Shown one piece after another: positions 55,083 to 63,973 of a DNA stretch of 64,000 nucleotides. Below the pieces are notes generated by a model. It saw only the letters and a program-made list of their open reading frames with translations, made no database searches and had not been told where the DNA came from. Position numbers and translations under genes: made by a program. Position 1 is the stretch's first letter; each line of letters starts with the position of its first letter. Source of the DNA: Shimazuella kribbensis DSM 45090 (GTDB lineage: Bacteria > Bacillota > Bacilli > Thermoactinomycetales > Thermoactinomycetaceae); contig NZ_ATZF01000003.1 of assembly GCF_000428065.1 (NCBI RefSeq), forward strand, positions 62,001 through 126,000, read 5' to 3'.

Positions 55083-55184
55083 CTCGCTCACAAAGATATA
55101 AAAGGATCACATCAATCCTATTCTGAACATATCCGACAAGGAATTGCCGAACGTATTCGTTCTGGTCTTTTGCTAAAACTATAG
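55083..55184 (+). pseudogene. GntR/MocR-like regulator, second fragment (truncated)
   Basis: An open frame without start reads SYSEHIRQGIAERIRSGLLL before a stop at 55184. This is the pattern of the first helix of GntR DNA-binding domains (xxQIxxxIxxxIxSGxL). The rest of the DNA-binding and any PLP-binding domain is missing. It is the continuation of the start at 53622. Confidence 0.5.
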
Positions 55185-55425
55185 GTGTGAGTATGATGGC
55201 TGTACAAAAGCATAGGAACAGCCACAACAAATATTAAATATAAAAAAACTCTGAACTTTGACTTATGACGTTTAATTATCAAGTCATTCCTTAAGATTAC
55301 TTTGGTCAGATATTTCTCTTTCCCTTTCATCGTCTAACTAGGTAATCTTTCCCCATTCCTAGGCTTTCCTGCTCATTCTAGTTATTATCAAATTTGGTAA
55401 AAATATCATTTTTTATGTAAATTTA

Positions 55426-55454
55426 TTGACAAAAAACAGGTTTTCCGATAATAA
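55426..55454 (+). promoter_or_regulatory. Promoter of the dimethylarginine-hydrolase operon
   Basis: TTGACA, 17 bases, TAATAA; 65 bp upstream of the TTG start at 55519. Confidence 0.55.
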
Positions 55455-55518
55455 TTATGACACATATATTTCTTTATAACATAATAATTCTGGATGAAAT
55501 TCTTAAGGAGGAAAGCTT

Positions 55519-56472
55519 TTGGCTAAAATTATAGTTCAAGGAGAGAGATGGTTTCCACCAGAAGATTCTTTTTTTGATGAAAAGAAAGAATTGTGGGGAG
55601 ACTGGTATTGCGATTCAGAAGTAGGACATCTTCGTTCTGTTTTACTAAGACGTCCTGGTAAAGAGATTGAGATCGTAACAAATGAAAATCACCAAAATTT
55701 TCGTTGGAAAGCTCCCATGAATCCAGAAATTGCTCGAATGGAGCAAGATACACTTGCTCAAATCTATCGAGATCATGGTATAGAAGTAAATTATGTAGAT
55801 CAAATGCGAGAAGATCGACCTAATGCACTGTATATGCGTGATATGGTGATCATGACACCAGAAGGTGCAATTGTGTGTAGACCAGGAATTAAAGCTCGAC
55901 GAGGAGAAGAACGCTATGCTGCGCAAGCTTTAAGCAAACTAGGCGTTCCGATTATTAAAACCATCAATGGAGATGGCATTTTTGACGGAGCTTGCTTAAT
56001 GTGGGTAGATCGTCATACTGTCATCATTGGAACCGGTGCACGTGCCAATCACTCAGGTGCAAAACAAGTAGAAAGTGAATTAAGAAACATTGGTGTAACC
56101 GATTTCATACACTTCCCAATCCCCTATGGACATGCCCACATCGACGGACTATTAAACATCGCAGATAAACGAACTGCTGTATTATTTCCTTGGCAAGTCC
56201 CATATGATGTCGTGAAAGCCCTGCTGGATCGAGATTTCCGTATCATTGAATCTACTAATATAGAGGAAGTAAAATCAAATTTTTCAGTTAACTTTGTAGC
56301 TATTGAACCCGGAAAAATAGTCATGCCAAAAGGTAGTCCAGAAACGAAAGAAAAGATGGAAGCCGCAGGTATTGAAGTAATCGAAGTTAAAATGGATGAA
56401 ATTATAAAAGGTTGGGGTGCGATTCATTGTATGACTGCTCCTTTAAAACGCGACCCCCTAGCAACTTCCTAA
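55519..56472 (+). CDS. Dimethylarginine dimethylaminohydrolase / arginine deiminase superfamily enzyme
   Basis: 317 aa, guanidino-modifying superfamily. Visible: substrate loop MYMRDMV-like (NALYMRDMVIM), GDGIFDGACLMW, catalytic histidine in HAHIDGLLN and nucleophile cysteine in GAIHCMTAPL. It hydrolyses arginine or methylated arginines. TTG start at 55519 after AAGGAGG. It heads an operon with a polar amino-acid importer, suggesting uptake and breakdown of arginine derivatives. Distinguishing methylarginine from arginine substrate is not possible from sequence alone. Confidence 0.82.
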   Translation: MAKIIVQGERWFPPEDSFFDEKKELWGDWYCDSEVGHLRSVLLRRPGKEIEIVTNENHQNFRWKAPMNPEIARMEQDTLAQIYRDHGIEVNYVDQMREDRPNALYMRDMVIMTPEGAIVCRPGIKARRGEERYAAQALSKLGVPIIKTINGDGIFDGACLMWVDRHTVIIGTGARANHSGAKQVESELRNIGVTDFIHFPIPYGHAHIDGLLNIADKRTAVLFPWQVPYDVVKALLDRDFRIIESTNIEEVKSNFSVNFVAIEPGKIVMPKGSPETKEKMEAAGIEVIEVKMDEIIKGWGAIHCMTAPLKRDPLATS

Positions 56473-56501
56473 CATAAAAGATAGAGAGGATAGTAGACCA
56501 A

Positions 56502-57323
56502 ATGAAAAAATATATTGTACTCCTTATTTCCCTATTCATGGTTTTGCTTACTGCTTGTGGCGGAGGAAATGGAAGCGTTTCCAGTGAAAATTCTACGCTT
56601 GATAAAATTGTGGAGAAGAAAAAACTAGTCATAGGTACTGCACCTGGATATCTCCCATTTGATATGAAAGATAAAAAAGGAAACTATGTTGGTTACGACA
56701 TGGATCTAGCTAGAGCGATCGGAAAGTCACTAAATGTAGAAGTGGAATTTAAACAATATGAATTTAGCGGACTAATCCCAGCACTACAGACAGGTGATAT
56801 TGATATCGTTTTGGCTGGTATGACCATGCGTGGAGATCGCGCATTGAGCGTTGGTTTTTCAAATCCTTACTATTCAACCGGCCAAGCTTTGATGGTACCA
56901 ACAGGTGACAGCACCACTACAAACTATCAACAACTCGATCAAGCAGGAAAAACGATTGCTGTCGCACAAGGAACAACAGGTGCACTGCTTGCAAAACAAG
57001 TTTTCAAAAAAGCAAAAGTAGTGGACTATCCAGACTTCCCATCTGCTGGAATGGCCATGACACAAGGGGAAGCAGACGGAATTGTTTATGATGAACCTGC
57101 AATCAAAATCTTTATTAACATGAATCCTAGTAAAGTGAAGCAAGTTTCCGGTTTAATTTCTTCAGAGAATTTAGGGATTGCTGTAAAGTCAAATGACTTC
57201 AAAATGATCCAGTGGCTAAATTCTTTCCTTTACTCCTATCGTAATAGTCCAGATGATATCGCTTCCATCAACAAATGGTTTAAATCTACGGATTGGATGA
57301 ATCAAGTCGATCAAAAGAAATAA
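56502..57323 (+). CDS. Amino-acid ABC transporter substrate-binding lipoprotein
   Basis: 273 aa. Lipobox LTAC, then a family-3 binding domain (KKKLVIGTAPGYLPFDMKDKKGNYVGYDMDLA, in part), GDIDIVLAGMTMRGDRA and TTGALLA. Arg- or His-like ligands are common for this group. Separated from the permease by a strong stem-loop. Confidence 0.9.
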   Translation: MKKYIVLLISLFMVLLTACGGGNGSVSSENSTLDKIVEKKKLVIGTAPGYLPFDMKDKKGNYVGYDMDLARAIGKSLNVEVEFKQYEFSGLIPALQTGDIDIVLAGMTMRGDRALSVGFSNPYYSTGQALMVPTGDSTTTNYQQLDQAGKTIAVAQGTTGALLAKQVFKKAKVVDYPDFPSAGMAMTQGEADGIVYDEPAIKIFINMNPSKVKQVSGLISSENLGIAVKSNDFKMIQWLNSFLYSYRNSPDDIASINKWFKSTDWMNQVDQKK

Positions 57324-57345
57324 TATCATCACATTAAGCTTTAAA

Positions 57346-57386
57346 AATATAGGAAGAGTATAGCGAACCTACACTCTTCCTATATT
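57346..57386 (+). promoter_or_regulatory. Intercistronic stem-loop between receptor and permease
   Basis: A perfect 14-bp stem AATATAGGAAGAGT/ACTCTTCCTATATT with a 13-nt loop and no following T-run. It probably protects the receptor mRNA or partly attenuates the downstream genes. Confidence 0.65.
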
Positions 57387-57420
57387 CATGATGGATTTCA
57401 TTTTAGGAGGTACCAAACAT

Positions 57421-58080
57421 ATGGATTATAGCATGGACTGGAGTGTCATCCCTCAAAATATGGAAAGCATTTTAGAGGGACTCTGGCTAACACTTCAAAT
57501 ATCCGCTTTGGCATTACTTATTAGTATTCCTATTGGTATATTCGCTGGTTTGTGTCGGGTTTCTCGCAATCGTTTCGTTTCCTTTTTAGCAACAAGCTAC
57601 ATCGAAATTATTCGTGGTGTTCCTTTGCTTGTCTTACTACTTTGGATCTACTTTGTACTCAATAAATTCATGCATCTCGGTTCTTATTGGTCCGCTATTT
57701 TAGGCCTTGCCTTCTTCTCAGGTTCTTTTATCGCTGAGATTGTTCGAGCTGGGATAGAGTCTGTCCCACGAGGTCAAATGGAAGCAGCTCGTTCAGCTGG
57801 AATGAGTTATGCAACCGCAATGAGATTAATCATTCTCCCTCAGGCTTTCCGCAAAGTTCTTCCACCTATGGCATCACAATTTATTATTTTAATAAAAGAT
57901 TCCTCTTTGGTTTCTATCATATCTGTAGCAGATCTAACCTTGGTCGGTAAAAACATCGTAGGAAATACTTTTCGCTCGTTAGAAGTTTGGTCTTTTATCG
58001 CTATACTCTATTTTTTAATGACATTTATCATCTCTCAATTGATTCGATTTTTAGAAAAAAAATACAAGGTAGCGGAATAA
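57421..58080 (+). CDS. Amino-acid ABC transporter permease (HisM/GlnP type)
   Basis: About 219 aa. HEQRo-type permease with five helices and the EAA loop EAARSAGMSYATAMRLIILPQA. The ATG at 57421 follows TAGGAGG; the upstream in-frame codons lie within the hairpin region. Confidence 0.9.
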   Translation: MDYSMDWSVIPQNMESILEGLWLTLQISALALLISIPIGIFAGLCRVSRNRFVSFLATSYIEIIRGVPLLVLLLWIYFVLNKFMHLGSYWSAILGLAFFSGSFIAEIVRAGIESVPRGQMEAARSAGMSYATAMRLIILPQAFRKVLPPMASQFIILIKDSSLVSIISVADLTLVGKNIVGNTFRSLEVWSFIAILYFLMTFIISQLIRFLEKKYKVAE

Positions 58081-58095
58081 ACTGGAGGATAACGA

Positions 58096-58824
58096 ATGAT
58101 CAAAATTACGAATGTCAATAAAAGCTATGGCAGTCATCAAGTTCTTAGCAATATTGATCTAGAAATACCTGAATCTCAAATCTTTGCTTTGATTGGACCA
58201 AGTGGTGCGGGAAAAAGCACCTTGATCCGCACGATTAACGCACTGGAAGAAATTCAAGAAGGACAGATTGTGGTGGATGGCATTTCGGTACATGATAAAA
58301 ACACGAATATCAATCAATTGCGATCGGAAGTAGGCTTTGTCTTTCAAAACTTTAATCTATATCCACATCTGACTGCACTTCAAAACGTTTCCTACTCTCC
58401 CATTTATGTAAAAAAGACTCCTAAGAAAGAAGCAGAAGCCCGAGCGGTAGAATTATTAACTTCCCTAGGGCTTGGAAACAAAGTACACTCCTATCCTGGT
58501 CAGTTATCTGGTGGTCAGCAGCAACGTGTCGCGATTGCTCGTGCATTAGCCATGGACCCTAAAGTGATGTTATTTGATGAACCTACCTCTGCACTTGATC
58601 CAGAAATGATCAAAGAGGTGTTGGATGCCATTCGAAAACTAGCTTCCACTGGCATGACTATGGTAGTAGTGACTCATGAAATGGGATTCGCTCGAGAAAT
58701 TTGTAATCAAATTGTATTTATGGCAGATGGGAAAATTGTAGAAGTCGCTCCACCTGAACAATTTTTTACTCAACCTCAAAGTGATCGTGGAAAAGATTTC
58801 TTGAATAAAGTCCTAAATCATTAA
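58096..58824 (+). CDS. Amino-acid ABC transporter ATPase (GlnQ type)
   Basis: 242 aa. Walker A GPSGAGKST, signature LSGGQQQRV, Walker B LFDEPTSALDPE, switch histidine VVTHEMGFA. Preceded by GGAGG. Completes the importer. Confidence 0.93.
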   Translation: MIKITNVNKSYGSHQVLSNIDLEIPESQIFALIGPSGAGKSTLIRTINALEEIQEGQIVVDGISVHDKNTNINQLRSEVGFVFQNFNLYPHLTALQNVSYSPIYVKKTPKKEAEARAVELLTSLGLGNKVHSYPGQLSGGQQQRVAIARALAMDPKVMLFDEPTSALDPEMIKEVLDAIRKLASTGMTMVVVTHEMGFAREICNQIVFMADGKIVEVAPPEQFFTQPQSDRGKDFLNKVLNH

Positions 58825-58825
58825 A

Positions 58826-59060
58826 AGAAGCATTGATCCTCAAGAAATGGAGAAAATCATACAAGCCTGATTACCATTGTTTGAGTCAGATGTCTATCAC
58901 GTCCTCCAAGTAGAAACCGTGATCAATCCACGTAATACCTTAGGTACGAAATGTTAAATTACAACTCCCTGCTCATCAAAAATGGATTGAATCAAGCATC
59001 AAATGGGGCAGCACAACAAAAACAAACGCAATTCATCCATTGGTTACCTAATCATACGTA
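58826..59060 (+). pseudogene. argH: Decayed 3' end of argininosuccinate lyase (argH)
   Basis: Broken frames directly after the ATPase gene read LFESDVYHVLQVETVINPRN (as in the ArgH C-terminal domain) and, after a frameshift, KLQLPAHQKWIESS. Stops interrupt both. Its position in an arginine-linked operon fits. The 5' two thirds are gone. Confidence 0.55.
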
Positions 59061-59080
59061 GATAGTGTTCTCTTTTAAAA

Positions 59081-59117
59081 AAGCCAGCAGTGAATTTGAT
59101 CACTGGTGGCTTTTTTT
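59081..59117 (+). terminator. Terminator of the arginine-related operon
   Basis: AAGCCAGCAGTGA pairs with TCACTGGTGGCTT, followed by seven T. Confidence 0.85.
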
Positions 59118-59235
59118 CTATCTGAAAGAATATGTAAAGATAAGTATTTAATTACTTATTCACAATTACATAGAAAATAGCAACAACTTTTGTGCTCTAA
59201 TAGGAATATATTAAATAAATAGTAGGTGCTCAGAA

Positions 59236-60357
59236 ATGATTAAGAAATTAGTTTTTAGTTTGGCTGCCTTTTCACTTTTTACAATCACTTCTATTCCTTT
59301 AACCCAGGCAGACTCTATTCGTCCTGATCCAATTATGGAACCAGCACAAAACGTTGGAAAGTATAATAGTTATTACCAGTTTAAAATGGATAAATATTCC
59401 ATTTATAAATTAACAGATGAAAAAGACGATCCTTATTATTATGATTTCCGAAATGGAAAATCGGTAGAAGAACTACTACAATCTCCCTCAGTAAAATATG
59501 ATGAAAACGAAATGCCAATGGTCAAAATTGGTGACAAATATTATTACCATCCCGTTCGGACTGCACAAGAGGCTTTATATTACATAAACTCCTATAAACA
59601 ATTGGGAAAACCAGAGCATCTTGAAAAAGCACGAAAACTATCTGCTCATCTCGTAAAGCTTTCTATTTCTCCTAACACATCATTGTACTTTGCATATCCT
59701 TTTGAGTATCACGTGCTTAGTCGTCCAGAAGAAACACTTAGTAGCCCATGGTACTCAGGAATGTCTCAAGGACAAGCTCTTTCTGTCTTTACTCGTATGT
59801 ATGAGGTAACAAAAGAAGCAACATATTTGCAATGGGCAAATCAAACGTTTGAAAGCTTTTTGAAGATAAACAAATCCATGTCAGAAGATAAACCTTGGGT
59901 TACTGCAACTGACGAAAAATCATATCTCTGGTTTGAAGAATATCCTACAGAAACTAAAATAAAGCATGTACATGTATTAAACGGCTTTATATTTGCAATG
60001 TACGGAATTTATGATTATTACAAGTTAACCAACGTTCCTGATGCTAAAAATTATCTCTTTGGTTCTCTCACTACCCTACAAGCGTATGGGGACCGCTTCC
60101 GTTTACCTGGACAAAAAAGCTACTATGCTTTGAAGTATAACAACACAGCCGGGAACTATCATAATGTACATATACGACAATTAAGACAGCTATATAAAAT
60201 AACAAAAGATACACGTTTTAATGAGATGGCCGACCGTTTTTATTTGGATACAGCAATAACAGAGTCTAAAGGTTTAAAAGGTTTCCAGGATGACGCAAAA
60301 GATTTAAACAGTTACTTTACACCGAAAGAAATCCAAATGTTGTTGAACCAAAAGTAA
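59236..60357 (+). CDS. Secreted D-glucuronyl C5-epimerase-like protein
   Basis: 373 aa with a cleavable signal peptide (residues about 1-25, ending LTQADS). The C-terminal domain carries epimerase signatures: SSPWYSGMSQGQALSVFTRMYEVT and LWFEEYPT followed by HVLNGFIFAMYGIYDYY. Eukaryotic members convert glucuronic to iduronic acid in heparan; bacterial substrates are unknown, perhaps cell-wall or exopolysaccharide. Monocistronic. Confidence 0.8.
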   Translation: MIKKLVFSLAAFSLFTITSIPLTQADSIRPDPIMEPAQNVGKYNSYYQFKMDKYSIYKLTDEKDDPYYYDFRNGKSVEELLQSPSVKYDENEMPMVKIGDKYYYHPVRTAQEALYYINSYKQLGKPEHLEKARKLSAHLVKLSISPNTSLYFAYPFEYHVLSRPEETLSSPWYSGMSQGQALSVFTRMYEVTKEATYLQWANQTFESFLKINKSMSEDKPWVTATDEKSYLWFEEYPTETKIKHVHVLNGFIFAMYGIYDYYKLTNVPDAKNYLFGSLTTLQAYGDRFRLPGQKSYYALKYNNTAGNYHNVHIRQLRQLYKITKDTRFNEMADRFYLDTAITESKGLKGFQDDAKDLNSYFTPKEIQMLLNQK

Positions 60358-60423
60358 ACGAATCATTTTACATGCAATCAATGTATAATCTATGACACTT
60401 TGTTCAAATAAATCAATACAGAT

Positions 60424-60463
60424 AAAAAAGACAGCAGTGACATTATCACTGCTGTCTTTTTTT
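60424..60463. terminator. Bidirectional terminator
   Basis: An 11-bp stem GACAGCAGTGA/TCACTGCTGTC with A- and T-runs. It overlaps the last codons of the leftward sigK fragment. Confidence 0.85.
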
Positions 60464-60739
60464 CCATGGCTTCCGATAAAATTCATGGAACAACTTAATC
60501 AACGCCCGCTTCTCGATCCTCGAAACATAGGAACGAGAAATCCCTAGCTCCTTTGCGATCTCCCGTTGTGTTCGTTCTTCCAATCCATCTAATCCAAACC
60601 GATTCCGAATCACATCTTGCTCGCGATCATCCAAAATATGCAAGTGATTCATGATCCGCTTCTTCTCAATTTTCATCTGAACAAGATCCACAATCTCATC
60701 GCGCTCTGTTCCTAAAATATCGAGCAACGTTATTTCATT
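60446..60739 (-). pseudogene. sigK: C-terminal half of sporulation sigma factor SigK (regions 3-4 only)
   Basis: About 97 aa: from NEITLLDILGTE through region 4.2 (TQREIAKELGISRSYVSRIEKRA) to KLFHEFYR, near-typical for SigK. Regions 1-2, which bind the -10 element, are absent; homology ends at the codons NE, and about 20 bp further upstream there is an in-frame TAA. In B. subtilis sigK is split by the skin element into spoIVCB and spoIIIC and rejoined in the mother cell. This could be the spoIIIC-like half of such an arrangement, or a truncated second copy. The N-terminal half is not in the window. Confidence 0.8.
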
Positions 60740-60765
60740 AACCTCATCCTTATATATATGATCAT

Positions 60766-60795
60766 TTTATACAAGAGAGAAGACGGTGCTGTCAA
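60766..60795 (-). promoter_or_regulatory. Sigma-A-like promoter directly upstream of the sigK fragment
   Basis: On the minus strand TTGACA (60790-60795), 18 bases, TATAAA (60766-60771). It would transcribe the SigK C-terminal fragment although no good start codon or ribosome-binding site follows. Confidence 0.45.
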
Positions 60796-60826
60796 TTTCC
60801 CATCCATTGCGAATTTGTACATAATA

Positions 60827-61190
60827 TCACTCTTTTCTTTGATTTATGTCCAATTTCATTGTTTCATAATGTGTCGCAATCCCTGCGCTAACTTCTGCCA
60901 TTTTCTCAATAAGAATGTCCGGCTCAAGAATGACTAACGATTTTCCGTAAGGGAGAAGAAAAAAGGGTACATATGATTGTAAAGAAGGCAGACCCAATCG
61001 AAATAATGCCTCTCTTGCATCACGACCAATGAGTGCATGGCCAAATAACCAATGCTGACATAGTTCATTTAAAACTTGTTCATGTCCTTGGATTCGTACT
61101 TCTACTAGGTTTTTCGAATTTAGAGAGTTGGGAAGCAAATTACTCAACAAAAAATCTTTTGCAGAAAAAGCAGTCGGCCGTTCAAAACAC
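60827..61190 (-). pseudogene. C-terminal remnant of a WYL-domain transcriptional regulator
   Basis: The open frame reads RCFERPTAFSAKDFL... through VEVRIQGHEQVLNELCQHWL to VILEPDILIEKMAEV, the layout of the WYL C-terminal extension found in YafY/YobV-type regulators. An in-frame TAG precedes it, and no helix-turn-helix or WYL core remains. No ribosome-binding site is present before the TTG at 61150. Confidence 0.55.
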
Positions 61191-61927
61191 CTCTATATAT
61201 AAAAATATTATGACGATGAAATAATAATAATCTATATGAAAATAAAATAATACTTAAATTGCACAGGGGTAACGTAGCCATATAATGGAATCTGAGTAAA
61301 TCTGAATTTAGGAAATGAAAAAAGCGATTCAAAGTTAGAATCACTTTTAAATTCATATTTATTTACAATAACATCCATATTAGTGCCAAAAATGAAACGA
61401 AGAGTATGCTTACCAGTTTCTCTCCTTTTCTACATGTACATATAATACAACTCCCTAACCTCTTTCCGATATAACAGAGTTCTGTATAAAAGCGGGATAC
61501 CATTTGGTATCTTATTTTGTTTTCATTCATTGTTTCTAGTTATTGTATGGGAATCAGTCTTTAGATCTTCTTGGTAAGCGCTGAGCTTAAAAAATTACCG
61601 GCCTCCTCAAAGAAATATAAAAAAGAACCAATATACAAAGGTATGGTGATGTTTTAGATGATCCCTTCTATCGCAAGAAAGAATGAGAAACTCTACATCT
61701 ATCACCGCTCGATGCATTCGAGTTTCTTATCATCAGATTCCTCTGAATTTTGTTAAATATATTCGTTTTTTCAGACTCCTTTCATAATAGTAATGTAAAA
61801 TTCGATTTTGGTATGAATTTTTCATTGAATACTTTGAGGGGGCATATTTTTATGAATCATTTACTAAAATTGTTGCAGAACTGTAGTAGCATGGCTACCT
61901 AGTGCTAGAGAACGCAAATCAGAATGT
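61191..61927. other. Non-coding region upstream of the PBP gene
   Basis: AT-rich. Weak hairpins occur at 61321-61345 (AGCGATTC...GAATCACT) and 61689-61727 (GAAACTC...GAGTTTC). A 16-codon frame (ATG at 61852, MNHLLKLLQ...) follows GAGGGGG and might be a leader peptide for the PBP gene. Nothing else recognised. Confidence 0.35.
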
Positions 61928-63973
61928 GTGGAGACGAAAACCAACATGTACATATATCCGACAAGAAAGACAGTTCACTCACGGAAAAGAAGAGGTTTAC
62001 GTACAAAACTATTTCTATCTTTCTGTTTATTTGTAACAGCGTTTATTATCTTACTATTTATTTTGTACGAAGCTACTCCTATACCAACTTTACCGTTGAA
62101 CAAATTAAATGAGGTAGATTTTTCATCAACCATTTATGACCAAAGAAAAAATGAAATTAGTAGGATAGGGGATCAATCCACCCAGTATATTACATTAAAA
62201 CAGATGGAAAAACATAACTCTTTGTTGATTAAAGCTTTTGTGAGAGTAGAAGATGAAAGGTTTTATGAACATAATGGCATTGATTATCAAGGAATGATGC
62301 GAGCTACATGGCGTAATTTACTTGCTTTTGGAAAAGCAGAAGGTGCGAGTACGATTACCATGCAAGTTGCCCGAAATATGGTTTTACAAGATAGGGAAAA
62401 ATCCTTTTTACGAAAGTTTAAAGAATTAAAAGTAGCCTCTCATATTGAAAAAGAATTTGGCAAAAGAAAGATTCTTGAAGCATATCTCAATTTCATCAGC
62501 TTTGGTAATCAGATAAAGGGAGTTCAAATGGCTTCTAAAATCTACTTTGGAAAGGATTTATTAAAAGATAAACTCGAACCACACGAAGTTGCTTTACTCG
62601 CTGGGCTTCCGAAAGCACCTTATGGCTATAATCCCTATGGTACTTCTAAAAACGTGAATAAAGCATTGAAACGACGAAATGTTGTGCTAGCTAAAATGGC
62701 GGAGAGCAAAAACACCGCTCCTTTAATTTCTAAAAGCCAGAAAAAGAAGTATCAAAAAGAAAAGTTGGATGTGAATCGTCAATTTTTTTACAAATATATG
62801 CGTAACAGAAACTATTCTGCTTATCAAAATTATGTACGTAAAGAAGCAAAAAAACGCTATGGACTTTCAGATTCAGATTTAGAAAACAATGGTTATAAAA
62901 TCATTACCGGAATACAATTTACTCTACAAAAAAACGTATATGATCTACTAAATGATGATTCCTTTTTTAATAATTTGAATTTGGATGATAAGGTAAATGC
63001 TGGAGTGGTCATCATGCAACCTCGTACTGGTTTGATTTTAGCTATTGGTGGTGGAAGGCATTTTAAACCAGGAAATCAAAATTGGGCACTTGAAAATATT
63101 TATTCAGGTACAGCACTCCGACCATTCTCCATTTATGCGACTGCGATCGAAAAGAAAAAAATAGATGAATTCACACCTGCATCGACATTGTTTTCTCTTG
63201 GTGACCTCGTTATCAAACAACAGCACCAAAATTTGCTTTCTTGGTACCAGAAACAAAAATTGATGAAGTCTTCTATTCATAGCCTAGAAAAAATGCAAAT
63301 CAAGATTCCTTCGCAATTATTTAAGACTAATCATATAAACTATCCATTAACAATGGAAAACACACTTAAAGTCAATGCCTTGAAAATGGCGGAAATCTAT
63401 AGTATTTTTCCTAATTTTGGGTATTTATCGAAAGCTCATGCAATCATAAAAATTTATGACAAAGAAGGGAATGAAGTTCCACCAAAAAAAGGGGAAGAAA
63501 TCGATAGAAAAGGGAATCCAAAAAAAGTATTTACTTCTCAAACATCTTGGAACACTCATCGGTTATTACAACAAATTATTGCCAGTAAAGAGAGCCCCGT
63601 TTACCCTTTTATCAAAGGAAATTCAAATTTGGCTGGTCATCCAGGAACCTTAGACAGTAGAGAAGTTAGTTGGTTTGTAGGTTATACACCCAATCTAGTA
63701 GGCTCTGTAGTATTATTTAACGATGGAAAAGAATCAACTAGAGATGAGAAAACGAAGCTTGGTATTAAAAATAGTGCGTCTTTCTTTTCGCGTATGATGA
63801 AGGAAGTAAGCAAAACGATACCGTCTGCTTCCCTAAGTTTTACCAAACCTAAGGGGATAGTAGATCCAAAACCCAAACGCGTCCCGAGTTCTAAAGATGT
63901 GTCAAAACATGACAACATTCAAAAACAAGAGGAATATAAAAATTGGATAAAAAGCAAACTAGAAAAGAGATGA
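61928..63973 (+). CDS. Class A PBP-like glycosyltransferase with degenerate transpeptidase domain
   Basis: 681 aa from GTG at 61928 (ATG at 61946 is possible). One membrane anchor (residues about 27-48) precedes a GT51 domain with catalytic glutamate in VEDERFYEHNGID and GASTITMQVARN, KRKILEAYLNFISFG. The transpeptidase-like half (about 340-640) keeps the fold (AGVVIMQPRTGLILAIGGG; VSWFVGYTPN) but lacks catalysis: the SxxK box is GTALRPF (Thr, Arg) and the KTG box is HPGT. It should polymerise glycan but not crosslink or bind penicillin. Confidence 0.85.
   Translation: METKTNMYIYPTRKTVHSRKRRGLRTKLFLSFCLFVTAFIILLFILYEATPIPTLPLNKLNEVDFSSTIYDQRKNEISRIGDQSTQYITLKQMEKHNSLLIKAFVRVEDERFYEHNGIDYQGMMRATWRNLLAFGKAEGASTITMQVARNMVLQDREKSFLRKFKELKVASHIEKEFGKRKILEAYLNFISFGNQIKGVQMASKIYFGKDLLKDKLEPHEVALLAGLPKAPYGYNPYGTSKNVNKALKRRNVVLAKMAESKNTAPLISKSQKKKYQKEKLDVNRQFFYKYMRNRNYSAYQNYVRKEAKKRYGLSDSDLENNGYKIITGIQFTLQKNVYDLLNDDSFFNNLNLDDKVNAGVVIMQPRTGLILAIGGGRHFKPGNQNWALENIYSGTALRPFSIYATAIEKKKIDEFTPASTLFSLGDLVIKQQHQNLLSWYQKQKLMKSSIHSLEKMQIKIPSQLFKTNHINYPLTMENTLKVNALKMAEIYSIFPNFGYLSKAHAIIKIYDKEGNEVPPKKGEEIDRKGNPKKVFTSQTSWNTHRLLQQIIASKESPVYPFIKGNSNLAGHPGTLDSREVSWFVGYTPNLVGSVVLFNDGKESTRDEKTKLGIKNSASFFSRMMKEVSKTIPSASLSFTKPKGIVDPKPKRVPSSKDVSKHDNIQKQEEYKNWIKSKLEKR

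Noticed and set aside
55118-55330. 70-codon minus-strand frame with one hydrophobic segment
   Set aside because: No ribosome-binding site, and its C-terminal part is antisense to the GntR-like fragment.
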